A stretch of DNA of 64,000 nt, taken from positions 806,001 to 870,000 of the forward strand of contig JAHFWL010001196.1 in the NCBI GenBank assembly GCA_021292165.1, read 5' to 3'. Position 1 is the first letter of the stretch; the number at the start of each line of letters is the position of its first letter. Shown here piece after piece: positions 1-9,319 of this stretch. This DNA is from Shinisaurus crocodilurus. Taxonomy: Eukaryota > Chordata > Lepidosauria > Squamata > Shinisauridae. Both the position numbers and the translations under genes were made by a program. The notes beneath the pieces are model-generated. The model saw only the letters and a list, made by a program, of their open reading frames with translations. It had not been told where the DNA came from and made no database searches.

Positions 1-57
1 CAGGAAGGGCTGGAAAGGGATCCTGCCTGAAGCCCCCAAGATCCTCTGCCAGTGAGT

Positions 58-534
58 CAGGGCGGGCCCAAGACGTTTTGCTTCCTGAGGCAAAGGACAA
101 GATGAGGACCCCGCTCCTGTGTACAAAAGTCGACTGGACTTTTACTGGCAGTTGAATCTTTCTTTGACACTGGCAATGGGACAGCATCCTCCTAGGCAGC
201 GGGCTAGCTTGAGGGGGCACACAGCAGGTTGCACGGCACAAACAGCTCTCCTCTCCAACACCTTGCTGCCACCCCCCAGCATCTGCCACCTGAGGCAAAG
301 GACAAGACATTTCCCCATCACATTCCATGTACAAAAGCCAACTGGACAGGCTGTTGAATCTTTTTTTAACACTGGTGATGGGACAGAGTCCTCCACCACA
401 CCGGAAGGCAACAGGGTAGCGTAGGGGGCACAGGGCAGGCTGCATAGCACACACAGCTCTCTCCATCAGCACCTTGCTGCCACCTCCCAGCATCTGCCGC
501 CTGAGGCGACTGCCTCATGGTAGGGCCGGCCCTG
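58..534. mobile_element. Non-autonomous hAT-type element inserted in the SINE
   Basis: Ends are CAGGGCGGGCCC on the left and GGGCCGGCCCTG on the right, an imperfect inverted pair of the CAGGG type usual for hAT transposons. The flanks are cagtgagt (50-57) and cagtcagt (535-542), an 8-bp duplication with one mismatch, as hAT elements make. The interior carries no credible ORF. It holds two tandem copies of a roughly 205-211 bp unit, 84-288 and 289-499, each beginning CCTGAGGC and containing GTACAAAAG and GAATCTTT phrases. The same right-end sequence recurs at 32591-32753 and 50561-51404. Confidence 0.75.
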
Positions 535-548
535 CAGTCAGTGTAGAC

Positions 549-683
549 CAGGGCTCTCCAACCTTGGGTCCCCAGATGTTGCTGGCCTACAGCTCCAGGA
601 ATCCCTTGCCATTAGCCATGCTGGCTGGGTGTGCTGGGAGCTGTAGGCCAGCAACATCTGGGGACCCAAGTTGGAGAGCCCTG
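549..683. mobile_element. hAT-like foldback MITE, family A
   Basis: A 135-bp near-palindrome beginning CAGGGCTCTCCAACCTTGGG and ending with the inverse. The arms run almost to the centre, so the strand can fold into one long hairpin. Flanks are gtgtagac (541-548) and gcgtagac (684-691), an 8-bp duplication with one mismatch. It sits in the SINE just 15 bases right of the other hAT element, and the two duplications overlap at 541-542. Other copies of family A lie at 5768-5875, 42618-42742 and 52032-52167. Confidence 0.85.
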
Positions 684-745
684 GCGTAGACAATACAGAA
701 CTAGACGGACCAATGGACTGACTCAGTATAAGGCAGCTTCCTATG

Positions 746-954
746 AAAGAAAGACAAAGGCCTAGTTCTCACTGATGGAGACAGCCTGTATCTGAACTGC
801 ATCATTTTGGGTTACAGGTGGGGCGGGGGGTTACAGGATGGTGTTCTCCTCCATCCATATGAAACTCTTCCCCGTGCATGGAAGACTGTTAGCATGTCAA
901 GCTGCAAGCTAGGCTTCGGGTGACCTCTTACACATCACCCCCAAAGAGGACACT
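746..954. other. Unassigned sequence
   Basis: About 210 bases with no ORF, repeat or RNA signal that I recognise. Confidence 0.5.
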
Positions 955-1580
955 GATTTGCATTCAATTTCCGAGCTTCCAATGTGATTTGCGGACCCCA
1001 GGAAAAAAAAAGGTGTTTGGCAGCATGTGTACATTAGAAGAATGTGCATGAAAAAAAATGTGTACTTTTGAAAAATGCACACAAATACCCTTCAGTCAAA
1101 GGGAGAAGGATGTGTACATTTTGAAGATGTGCACGGTTGATGCACACATTTGAGAAAATATGCATGAAAATGTGCACAGATTGTCATGTGAAAAGAAATC
1201 ATCAAAGCTTGCAAATCTGATACGGACTTGAGTCACGACAAGCTTTGAGATTTTATTTATTTATTTATTTATTTATTTATTATACCCCACCTTTTTTCCT
1301 GAAAGGAACCCAAGGCGGCTTACATAATCCTCATAATCCTCCTCTCCATTTTATCCTCACAACAACCCTGTGAGGTAGGTTAGGCTGAGAGTCAGTGACT
1401 GGCCCAAAGTCACCCAGTGAGTTTCATGGCCAAGCGGGGACTAGAATTAATAAATGTAAATCATAAATAAATAGAACCCTTGATCTCCCGAGTCCCAGTC
1501 CAACACTCTCACCAGTACGCCACTCCGATGAAATTCGGAGAACTTTGGGGAGCTTGATTTCTCCTGATTCACATGTCTCC
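955..1580 (+). repeat. TGCACA-rich interspersed repeat, split by a Sauria SINE
   Basis: Pieces 955-1252 and 1529-1580 together resemble the copy at 6041-6479: runs of TGTGCA/TGTACA-type phrases spaced by poly-A, then TCTGATACGGA, then GGAGAACT and CTGATTC near the right end. The family is AT-rich, has no ORF and contains short internal repeats of the TGTGCATTTT type. Its class is not clear to me. The terminal TAGGGATGTA and CACACCCTTA of the fullest copy weakly suggest a hAT-like element. Confidence 0.55.
1253..1528 (-). repeat. Sauria-type SINE (tRNA head, BovB-like tail)
   Basis: On the minus strand it runs from the tRNA-like head (near 1528) to the tail, which on the plus strand appears as a TTTA/ATTT run at 1253-1283. 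Between them are the diagnostic body phrases: CACTGGGTGACTTTGGGCCA, CTCACAGGGTTGTTGTGAGG, and the BovB-like GCCGCCTTGGGTTCC. A short extra AT-rich segment interrupts the head around 1445-1480. Known biology: the tail lets BovB-type LINE machinery copy the RNA. Confidence 0.88.
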
Positions 1581-1702
1581 ACTGTTGCACTCATGTCCAA
1601 CTTGTGGGTTTTCCACACAGGCACCTGGCTGGCCACTGTGGGAACAAAATGCTGGACTAGATTGTCCTTTGGGCTGATCCAGCGTGGCTCATGTTCATAT
1701 GA
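1560..1702 (+). repeat. CR1-group LINE, 3' UTR fragment
   Basis: Contains the end block of the lizard CR1 subfamily seen in inverse elsewhere: TTGGCCACTGTGGGAACA-like, GCTGGACTAGAT and CTGATCCAGC-like phrases. The same block occurs at 47500-47622 and 63255-63444 on plus and at 17788-17972 and 27322-28275 on minus. No coding sequence remains. Confidence 0.65.
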
Positions 1703-1964
1703 CCAGGTGACCAGTGTGTCTGCTGCTCATTCCGCTGCCCAGATGCTGATTGTTGATGGACAACACCAAGGTCTCTGCTGCTCTCCCTTCTTTGGGTTCT
1801 TGATCTTTAAACCAGGCTTGGACTGAACAGCCCTTCATATAGAGGACACCTTCAAATAGAGGACTGCGCTCTGAGGAGCCTTCAAATAGAGCTGTATCCT
1901 CCAAAAGCCCTTAAAATACAGGGCTGTAAAGCAGGACACATTTTTATTTTATTTTATTTTATTT

Positions 1965-2362
1965 TTTCAATTTATGATTACATTTATATCCCAACTGTTT
2001 TCCCCTTGGAAGGAACCCAGGGCAGCTTACATTTTATTTATTTATTTATTTATTATATTTATACCCCACCTTTTTTCCTGCAAGGAACCCAAGGCGGCTT
2101 ACATAATCCTCCTCCTCCTCCTCCATTTTATCCTCACAACAACCCTGTGAGGTAGGTTAGGCTGAGAATCAGTGACTGGCCCAAAGTCACCCAGTGAGTG
2201 ACTTGGTCCTCCTCTCCATTTTATCCTCAGAACAACCCTGTGAGGTAGGTAAAGTGAGAGTCAGTAACTGGCCAAAGTCACCCAGTGAGCCTGGTGGAGA
2301 CTAGAACCAGATCTCCCAAGTCCCAGTCCTGCACTCTAACCACTGTGCCACATGGCCATCCT
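1965..2362 (-). repeat. Stacked Sauria-type SINE fragments
   Basis: A short BovB-like tail (1970-2033) is followed by a second minus-strand copy whose tail is at 2033-2060 and body at 2065-2200. The body segment around 2215-2290 then repeats (TCCATTTTATCCTCA, AACAACCCTGTGAGG, CACCCAGTGAG occur twice). This is either a partial internal duplication or two truncated copies side by side. The degraded tRNA-like head is at 2300-2362. Confidence 0.75.
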
Positions 2363-3600
2363 AGCTAGGCTAGAGCCATTCTTAACAACTAGTTGCATAT
2401 GGGCAGGGAGTATTTATGTACAGCAGAACATTCGTTCGTGTGAGCCCCCAACTGCAGCCTTAAAGGCACACACAACTCAGAACCAGACTTACTGCCTCAG
2501 TGTGAACTAGGCCTCTGTCTTCCGCTCCCGGCAGTGGAACGCTCAGAATGCAACGTGCTTCTTTAAGCTGCGCCTGGAGAATTCACACCTCCAGAAGGCA
2601 GGCTGGCTGGCAGGCTCCAGCAGAGCGCTCTGAATTCAAAGCCCTGTGCATCAGGTTCCTAGCAACATGCACACCGTTCCAAAGGCATGTACCGCTTTGA
2701 GTAACAATTTATAACAACAAAAGCTTCATTTAAGACAGGCACCCCTGTGGGAATGTTCCTATTCATTTCTTCCTTCCGTGGGTAATTGTAGGAGGATGGC
2801 ATTTAAGTTGTTTGACAAAAGCGGCTCGGAAAATAAAATAATAAAGTATATAAACAGATGGCATTGCAGCTTCTGCTGAAGAAAGGTGGGCGGCGGAAAG
2901 ACCAGTCCAGGCAAGGCCGTTCCATTCATGGGGAATTATTGGACATTTCCCTGGGCATTGGTTCATAGAGATCTACAGATGCTCCAATATGTCCCAGCTG
3001 CATCCTTTTTTCTTTTTTTAACCTGGGGCAGTCCCTATTCTCCAGTCTCTATCCTTGCTATGAACACTGCTCCTTTTTTTTTTTTATCTCTAATTTTGCC
3101 TTCTTTAAATGTTGCTGCTGTGCGCCTGCAATCCCATGCACACTTACCTGGGAATATGGTTGGGAGAGACTTTGGTTCAGTCTGCCTTTTTAATATGAAC
3201 CAACCTAGTCCACACTTCCCAGTCCAATATCCAGATTGGAACATGGTTCCCCTTGGGACTTCACACTTCTCGAAATGTTGCAACACAGTTCTCAGCTCAA
3301 ATGTGTCTCTTAGAGAAACTTGCTACAACAAGGGGTATATTAGGGAAAGTTGTGTGCAGAAATGCATACATTAGGGGAAATCGGGTATGAAAACAAATGC
3401 AAGTTTTCATGTCACTGTTTTTGTTTTTTTTGTTTTTTTTAATGCAGGCTGCAGTGGAAATTGGACAGAATGGGTTCTGTGAAACTGACCTGGACTTGAA
3501 ACAGATGGATTCATCTACCCCTAGCTGGGAGTAATCCCTACTGCAAACAATGCAATTTACTTTTCAGTAGAGATGTATAGGACTGGGCTGAGAGTTCTTA
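2363..3600. other. Unassigned sequence, AT-rich repeat remnant inside
   Basis: No gene recognised. Bases 3165-3430 look like a degraded repeat related in style to the TGCACA-rich family (attaGGGGAAA and GCATACATTA phrases). Poly-T runs lie at 3008-3018 and 3072-3083. The ORF reading at 2886-3374 crosses this repeat and has no recognisable protein signature. Confidence 0.5.
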
Positions 3601-3639
3601 GATTTGCCACTATTTATGGCACACCCCTTGAACCTTGTG

Positions 3640-4395
3640 GTTTGAGGTGCGGGTTTCAGCCTATAAAACCTTATAAGGCTTGAGACCTCAATACCTGACG
3701 GAGCGCCTCTCCCAACCTGAATCTACCCAGACCACATGATCAACATCTGAGGCCTTCCTCTGAGTGCCACCTCCAAGGGAAACCTGGAGGGTATGAGGGA
3801 GAGGGCCTTCACAGTGGTGGCCCCCTGATTTATTTATTTATTTATTTCATTTTTATACCGCCCAATAGCCGAAGCTCTCTGGGCGGTTTACAGCAATGAA
3901 CAAGACAGTCCCTGCCCGCAGGCTGACAGTCTAAAAAGACATGACACACACACAAGGAAAAAGGAATGGGGAGGGAAGAAGGGGGAATATTAATTAATAC
4001 TCCAGGCAGGGCTGGCGGAATGGCCCTGCACTCCGTCTCATCTCCCTCCTCTAAGCCTGCTGGAATGGCTGCAGGTGGTGATTATGGAATGATCTCCCCA
4101 CTGAGGCCTGCCTGGTGCCAACTCTGCCACCTTTTCAGTGCCAGGTTAAGACTTCCTTCTTTGCCTATGCATTTAATGGCATTTAAGGATATTTAAGGGT
4201 ACGATGGGACATTTTATGTCAGCTGCTTTTAACAGTCTAGTCTGTACATTGTTTTAGCTGTTAAATTGTTTTTACATCTTGTATACTGGAAAACATTTAT
4301 GCTGGTTTTTTTAATTGTATTTATGGTCTGTGTTTTTCTGGATTGTTGTAAACCGCCCAGAGAGCTTCAGCTATTGGGCAGCATAGAAATGAAAA
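3640..4395 (+). repeat. L2/CR1-group LINE, 3' end, split by another repeat
   Basis: Translated pieces resemble the C-terminus of an L2/CR1-group reverse transcriptase ORF (AYKTL..LRP.YL...LSQ type, then the REGPSQWWPP-like stretch), followed by the 3' UTR ending in CCGCCCAGAGAGCTTCAGCT and TTGGGC. Pieces are about 3640-3830 and 4085-4395. The reading frame is broken. The same 3' end occurs at 23955-25255. Confidence 0.65.
3831..4084 (-). repeat. Second LINE tail inserted in the first
   Basis: A minus-strand LINE 3' end: a TTTA/ATTT tail at 3831-3850, then the inverse of the GGGCGGTATAAAAATGAAAT end and the CCGCCCAGAGAGCTTCGGC motif, then upstream 3' UTR. It separates the plus-strand LINE at the CCCCTGAT / TTATGGAATGATC point, which is continuous in the relative at 24175-24195. 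This is therefore a nested insertion. Confidence 0.6.
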
Positions 4396-4447
4396 TCATC
4401 TTCATTCTCATCATCCCCCTACCCCCTAGTCCATAAAAGGAAAATCT

Positions 4448-4655
4448 CTGAGTGCTTGTGTGGAAGGGCCTTGGCTCAGCGCTGCAGCGCCTGCTTTACA
4501 TGCACAAGGTCCCGGGTTCAATTCCTGGCATCTCCCGTTAGGGCTGGCACGGACATGATCTGTCTGAAACACTGGAGACCGACTGCCACTCAGAGTGCGC
4601 TGTACTGAGCTAGACGGACCGATGGACCGATTCAGTATGAGGCAGTTTCCAATGT
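4448..4655 (+). repeat. tRNA-derived SINE, near full length
   Basis: The head keeps both RNA polymerase III promoter boxes in degraded form: GGCTCAGCGC-like box A and GGTTCAATTCC box B (about 4515-4525), with TTTACATGCA between them where a tRNA anticodon arm would be. The body continues through ACACTGGAGACCG and TAGACGGACCGATGGACC to TATGAGGCAGTTTCC. Its length is about 208 bp. It is the fullest copy of this family here. Confidence 0.75.
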
Positions 4656-4689
4656 TGCTAACCCTTTTGACTCGTGGAAAGGTTCAGTG

Positions 4690-5125
4690 ATCATAGAATC
4701 ATAGAATCATAGAAAAGTAGAGTTGGAAGGGGCCTACAAGGCCATCGAGTCCAACCCCCTGCTCAATGCAGGAATCCAGGTCAAAGCATCCCTGACAGAT
4801 GGCCATCCAGCTTCACCTTGAATGCCTCCAGAGTGGGAGAGCCCACCACCTCCCTAGGTAGTTGGTTCCATTGTCTTATTGCTCTGACAGTCAGGAAATT
4901 TTTCCTGATGTTGAGGCAGAATCTGGGTTCCTGTCACTTGAGCCCATGATTCCGTGTCCTGCAAACTGGGATGATCGAGAAGAGATCCTGGCCCTCTTCT
5001 GTGTGACAAGCCTTCAAGTACTGGAAGAGTGCGATCATATCTCCCTCCAGTCTCCTCTTCTGAAGGCTAAACATGCCCAGTTCTTTCAGTCTCTGTGCAC
5101 AACTTGTCTCCCGCTGGGTAGGTTG
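4690..5125 (-). repeat. CR1 LINE, ORF2 C-terminus and 3' UTR
   Basis: The 3' end is at 4690, where ATCATAGA units (inverse of the CR1 terminal ATTCTATG repeat) start, followed by AGAGTTGGAAGGGGCCTAC. The minus-strand frame at 4934-5161 reads RLKELGMFSLQKRRLEGDMI and then YLKACHTEEGQDLFSI, the C-terminal region of CR1 reverse transcriptase. It is 5'-truncated and not functional. Confidence 0.9.
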
Positions 5126-5745
5126 ATTTTGATTGGCCATTATTGCATTACCAGACACCATGGTTTCTATGACATCTTTAAGCCAAACAACAAGCCCCCC
5201 TTTGGCTTATAATAGCAGTGGAGGACGCCCTACTGCTGCAGGGCATGCGACATACAGAGAAATACCTTCTACAATATGTAACAGTTGTGTGGGGAGGCCA
5301 TGGGAACTGCTATAAATATTGGTGTGTAACCCTGAAGAGTTTTGGAAATAGATGCCTCAAGGAATGTCATCTTCCATATGCACCTCCAGGTATGAGCCGT
5401 TCAACAGTTAAGGTGTTGCTCCAGCTGCAGGTCCTAAATGACACTCAACTGCCACCCACAAGGATGTTCGGAATTGGCACCAACTTTGAGGAATTCCCTC
5501 CTCAGAGAGCTCTGTCAAGCAAGCCCCAGCATCGTCCTCTGTCAGGAGCCAGGCCAAAATCTGGCTCTTTCAAAATTCATTTGGTTAGCTGGCTCTGTTA
5601 TTGGCATGGATTCGAATACTGACGGTTATTCTTCGTGCAATCACAAACCATGTCTCTGCTGAAAAGGGGGGTTAGCTGTTTTATTGCTGCTGGTTACATT
5701 TTATATTGTGCATTTTGCATTTTTTTTTAATTAAAAAAAAAACTG
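5126..5745 (+). repeat. Probable LINE remnant, degraded
   Basis: From about 5470 the plus strand weakly resembles the C-terminal tail and 3' UTR of an L2/CR1-group LINE (EFPPQRALSSKPQ and GSFKIHLV in one frame, then a 3' UTR ending in poly-A around 5735). The first 340 bases have no recognised identity. Confidence 0.35.
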
Positions 5746-5767
5746 CATTCTGTGATTGTACATATGG

Positions 5768-5875
5768 CAGGGTTCTCCAACCTTGGGTCCCCAGACGTTG
5801 CTGGCCTACAGCTCCCAGCATACCCAGCCAGCATGGCTAATGGCAAGGGATTCTGGGAGCTGTTGTCCAGCAACA
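5768..5875. mobile_element. hAT-like foldback MITE, family A, right-truncated
   Basis: Starts CAGGGTTCTCCAACCTTGGG and runs past the centre to CAGCAACATC, then lacks the last 25 or so bases of the right arm. Left flank acatatgg (5760-5767) is nearly matched by tcatatgg (5876-5883), so the right end was probably lost without losing the target duplication. Confidence 0.7.
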
Positions 5876-6040
5876 TCATATGGCATATGGCATTGCATTA
5901 TGGGGAAATTAGCAGTACAGGCCCACACAGGTTGGGGAAATACAGACCACACAGGGCTGCACCACTGTTGCTGTTCCCAGACTGCCCACTGGATTGCCTG
6001 CCCAGCAGCAGGCAGCTCAGCAGCAATGGGTGCTGATTTA

Positions 6041-6479
6041 TAGGGATGTATGAGAAATTTGTTTCAGTTAATTTTTCATCAGGATTTACCCAATTCGTAG
6101 CTTCTGAACCGAACCAGACATGGACTTAGACATGATCTTGCAGCTTAAGTCCATACATTTCTGAGCATGCAGGACACACACACACCCCAATGTCTTTGGC
6201 AGCATGTGTACATTTGAAAAAAAAAAACCATGCATGAGAAATGTGTACTTTTGCAAAATGTGAACAAATACACTTTAGTCAATGGGAGGAGTATGCATAC
6301 ATTTCAAAGATGTGCACAATGGATGTGTGAAAGTATGCACAGATTTTTCATTCTAAAAGGGAAAAACGAAACAAAACACCAAAGCTCACAATCTGATACG
6401 GAATCGAGTTGGAACAAGTTTTGAGATGGAATTAGGAGAACTCTGGCGAGCTCAGGTTGTGCTGATTCGCACACCCTTA
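6041..6479 (+). repeat. TGCACA-rich interspersed repeat, fullest copy
   Basis: Begins TAGGGATGTATGAG and ends CACACCCTTA. Contains GGCAGCATGTGTACATTTGA, TGTGTACTTTTG, AGATGTGCACAA and TCTGATACGGA. There is no target duplication that I can see and no ORF. Relatives are at 955-1580, 39386-40196 and 40785-41028 (inverted). Confidence 0.6.
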
Positions 6480-6589
6480 GTTCAGTGATGCTGACTGGAG
6501 CACTGGCCCCATGTGACTGGCCCTGCTACCACTGCCACTTTGATTTTCCCAGAAAGAAATGCATTATGTATTGAAATTTGAAAAGATCC

Positions 6590-6722
6590 CATCTTGCAAA
6601 CATCTCTAGATTTCAGATAGATGCCTTTTCCAGCCCTACCTGGAGATGGCAGGGATTGAACCTGGGAGTGGGACCTCTGGAATGCAAAACATGTGTTCCA
6701 CAAGTAAGCTACAGCATTGACT
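6590..6722 (-). repeat. tRNA-derived SINE fragment
   Basis: The minus strand shows a box B-like GGTTCAATCCC at about 6655-6665, preceded by tRNA-like GCATTCCAGAGGTCCCACT, and the start of the body (CCATCTCCAGGTAGG). It resembles the head of the 4448-4655 family, truncated at its 3' end. Confidence 0.6.
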
Positions 6723-7350
6723 ACTGTTGCTCACCTGAGGAATGTGGGTTCAGCTTGCTTTCAGCTCCACCAGAGATATTATTACCTGCATCAAGACTCT
6801 TTGCGGTTATCTTAAATCGTTTCCCCTCATTTGGAGATAATGGAGAGAGACATCATAATTGGTGACATCTCTCTCCACTGTATGTATTGTTCGCCTCCCA
6901 CCTTGTCCCACGGAGAAATGAAAGAGACAAACCATGCTGTGGTTTCCCTGTAGAGATCACACACACGCACAAAGGGGGGGGGGAATGGTATACTTCTGAA
7001 AAGGAGCTAAAAAAAGATATTAAAAGTTTAAATACCATTTCTTTCCATGCTGCTAAGCAGCTTATTTATCCCAGCATGAGACCACCTTAAGAGCTTTGAC
7101 AAGAGAAGGCTCTGCTGGTAATTACTGGAGGGAGCTGGCAGGTTTTGAATGACTCACCAGAATGATGGCGCATCCTCAGATGAGGTTGGGGGAGATGGAC
7201 AGACAGACGGAGGCTGCTGAGAGCAAAGGAAGCCGAGGCTAGAAATGCAGGTATGCCAGGAGAGGATGGCAAAGGCCTGGAGCTGCAATTGACATCCACA
7301 CGTGCGTTGAAATGGCAAATCAAATCCTAATTGGCTCTTTTTATATATAT
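6723..7350. other. Unassigned, non-repetitive-looking sequence
   Basis: No gene seen. Bases 6770-6880 read as moderately complex sequence without repeat signatures, a possible conserved non-coding element. A G run lies at 6974-6983, and a TATATATA stretch just precedes 7351. Confidence 0.4.
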
Positions 7351-7410
7351 AAAGGTCAATACAGACTGAAAGATGAAGCATCAACTAGCTTGTTATATTG
7401 AAAAGATTTT
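7351..7410 (+). repeat. 60-bp direct repeat, copy 1
   Basis: Matches 8518-8577 at 54 of 60 positions by eye. Both copies contain CAATACAGAC, AGCATCAA and TTGTTATATTGAA. The two copies bracket the solo LTR but lie well outside its target duplication. Confidence 0.75.
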
Positions 7411-7845
7411 TTTTTTTTTTAATGGATATGCTTAGGGATAATGTGCAATTTTCCAAATTTCCAGTTACATTAGGGATGAAACTGCAGGAGAACTTCCTCC
7501 TGAATTCCATTTCCCTCTTCTACAGCAACAACAGCAGATTCCTCTTCTGGGATCTAGCTGATTTAAGCTACTGATGCTAATTGACAGCAAGTTGATTTCT
7601 CCTGTCATAGTTCTGATATGCACAAATCCTCATTTCCACTACAGAACTCAGATGTTCTTTTGATCGCAGTCACACTGCATCATAGTGTTTGTAGTCAGCT
7701 CTTCGGGAGCAGTATTTCATGTGCACGTGGGTACAGAATTCTTGATGTTAAGCCACTGACCGGATGCATAGAGGATCTGACAGGGGTGATATTGGGTTTG
7801 TAAAGTCTGCCTAGAGCTTCAAAGCAAAACAGCACACTAACCTTG

Positions 7846-8370
7846 TGTTGGATTATCAAGCTTGTGCTTGCTTGAAAGGTTTTTCTTTCAGTAAAACAAT
7901 CAGCCGGCACTTCAGCATTGCAATGCTGAAGGTCTTTGGAACAGGTGTTCCTTGTTTCCTATATCTAGATGTCCTTGGCCATCTAGTAGGAGAAAGTGGG
8001 TGTCACGTTGCTATACTGTCATATGCCTGTCCTGATTCCCATTGGCTCTCTGGCACAGCTGGGTGTGTATGTTTGCTGTGCTTTCTGATTCTTCGTCTCT
8101 CTTCTTCAAGTTTCAGATGTCTAAGTTATGCTCTCAGAACTGTATCTGTATATATCTTGTAGTTTGTAGTTTGTAATTGTTTTATGAAATATAATAAAAC
8201 AATTAGACTAGCAAGGCATCAGTCCTGATTGCTGCAAGGGAGCAGGAGAGCTACAAGTCGGACTGTGGGTGGAATTTACTCTTTGTGTGTTGGAAGCTAA
8301 AGCAAAGTAGCAGGTAGCAGGCACACAGGTAAAGCTCACAGGACTTTAAGCAGGCATCTGAATTCCAACA
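7846..8370 (+). mobile_element. Solo LTR of a retrovirus-like or Gypsy-like element
   Basis: 525 bp. Starts TGTTGGATT and ends AATTCCAACA, giving TG...CA termini with a short imperfect inverted repeat. Flanked by a perfect 5-bp duplication, CCTTG at 7841-7845 and 8371-8375. A polyadenylation signal AATAAA is at 8193-8198, preceded by a TATATATC stretch near 8148-8156. No internal coding sequence adjoins it, so it is a recombined solo LTR. A 5-bp duplication fits several LTR groups, so the family is not resolved. Confidence 0.85.
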
Positions 8371-8517
8371 CCTTGCATTTCAAAACAGAATTCAACAGGC
8401 AGGATTCAGCAGCAATTGTAGTTCCAAGGTGAACTGTGATTACTAGCAAAAGATGCATTTGGCCCTCATGTCCAGGTTTCCCAACAACTGAAGAGGAAAA
8501 ATCATGGTACCTGTTTT

Positions 8518-8577
8518 AAAGGCCAATACAGACAGAAAGATGGAGCATCAATTAGTTTGTTATATTGAATAGATTTT
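8518..8577 (+). repeat. 60-bp direct repeat, copy 2
   Basis: Partner of 7351-7410, with six differences in 60 bases. It is not part of any element I recognise. Confidence 0.75.
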
Positions 8578-9308
8578 GTAATAGATAAAAGAACCCTGGG
8601 GAGGTCCCGGAGGTGTGTGTGTGTGTGTGGAGATGGACGTCTGTAGCCCAGTTTGATGGGCAAAGTCCCTTTCCTTCTCTTCCCTGTCAGAAGCATAGCA
8701 AAGAACTGGAAGATTCTGCCTGTGCCTGCTGGATTGGAACAAATGCTTATAGGTGGGTTTTTTGTTTTTGTTTTTCAAAGGCACGGCAGAGCTTTCTTTG
8801 CTTAAAGTAAAATATAAAGAATAATGCACTCCTTTTATCTGCAATTTTGTTGATGATTGTGGAGGGGGATAGAACATAGAATAGAACTAGAAGAAATCTA
8901 AAATGAGAGGATGCAAACTCTTACTGAGATGAAGGGGAATATGCATTTCCCCCTAGCATGCAGGCATACACTTAATGGAGACTGGGAACCTATCTGTTTG
9001 AGGGCAATAAATCTGAGAGGACAACCAAGCAGTGGATGGTGATACCATATCATAGTGGCTGAGAGCCAAACTACATGTTACACTTCCTGGGTAAGTGCGT
9101 GGCTGCATCCCTCTTGCTCGCTCTCTTTTAAACTTTTATAAATTACAGGTGTGGAGGGTGAACTTTTCTGGGAATGCAGCATACAGGGAGGGGAGGAATA
9201 TCTCTCCCTTCCTCAGCTTGATATTTGGAATTTAAATCCCCACCAAACCCCAGTCCCAGGGTGTCCATGGGAGCCCTCTTCCCCCTTAAGGCTTCTATAT
9301 ATTTCTGT
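8578..9308. other. Unassigned sequence
   Basis: A short TG-dinucleotide run is at 8612-8628. No gene or known repeat recognised. The last 158 bases supply the upstream part of the long reading frame that continues into the retrotransposon copy. Confidence 0.5.
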
Positions 9309-9319
9309 ACTTAGCGTTG

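Larger units (their letters stand above)
1..745 (+). repeat. tRNA-derived SINE, 3' part, split by two hAT insertions
   Basis: The SINE body is present in three pieces, 1-57, 535-548 and 684-745. Joined by eye they read as the non-tRNA body of the SINE also present at 4448-4655 (shared phrases: the CTGCCAGTCAG-type stretch, TAGACGGACCAATGGAC, and CAGTATAAGGCAGCTTCC at the 3' end). The tRNA-like head lies outside the window on the left. The two interruptions are separate elements, each with its own target duplication, so the SINE was already in place before either of them. Non-coding; it would once have been transcribed by RNA polymerase III and copied by a LINE. Confidence 0.75.

Noticed and set aside
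2886..3374. 162-codon open frame
   Set aside because: Crosses poly-T and AT-rich repeat sequence, with no domain or codon signature; best read as chance.
4448..4520. A functional tRNA gene
   Set aside because: Boxes A and B are present but the cloverleaf is not intact, and it continues into SINE body shared with other copies.
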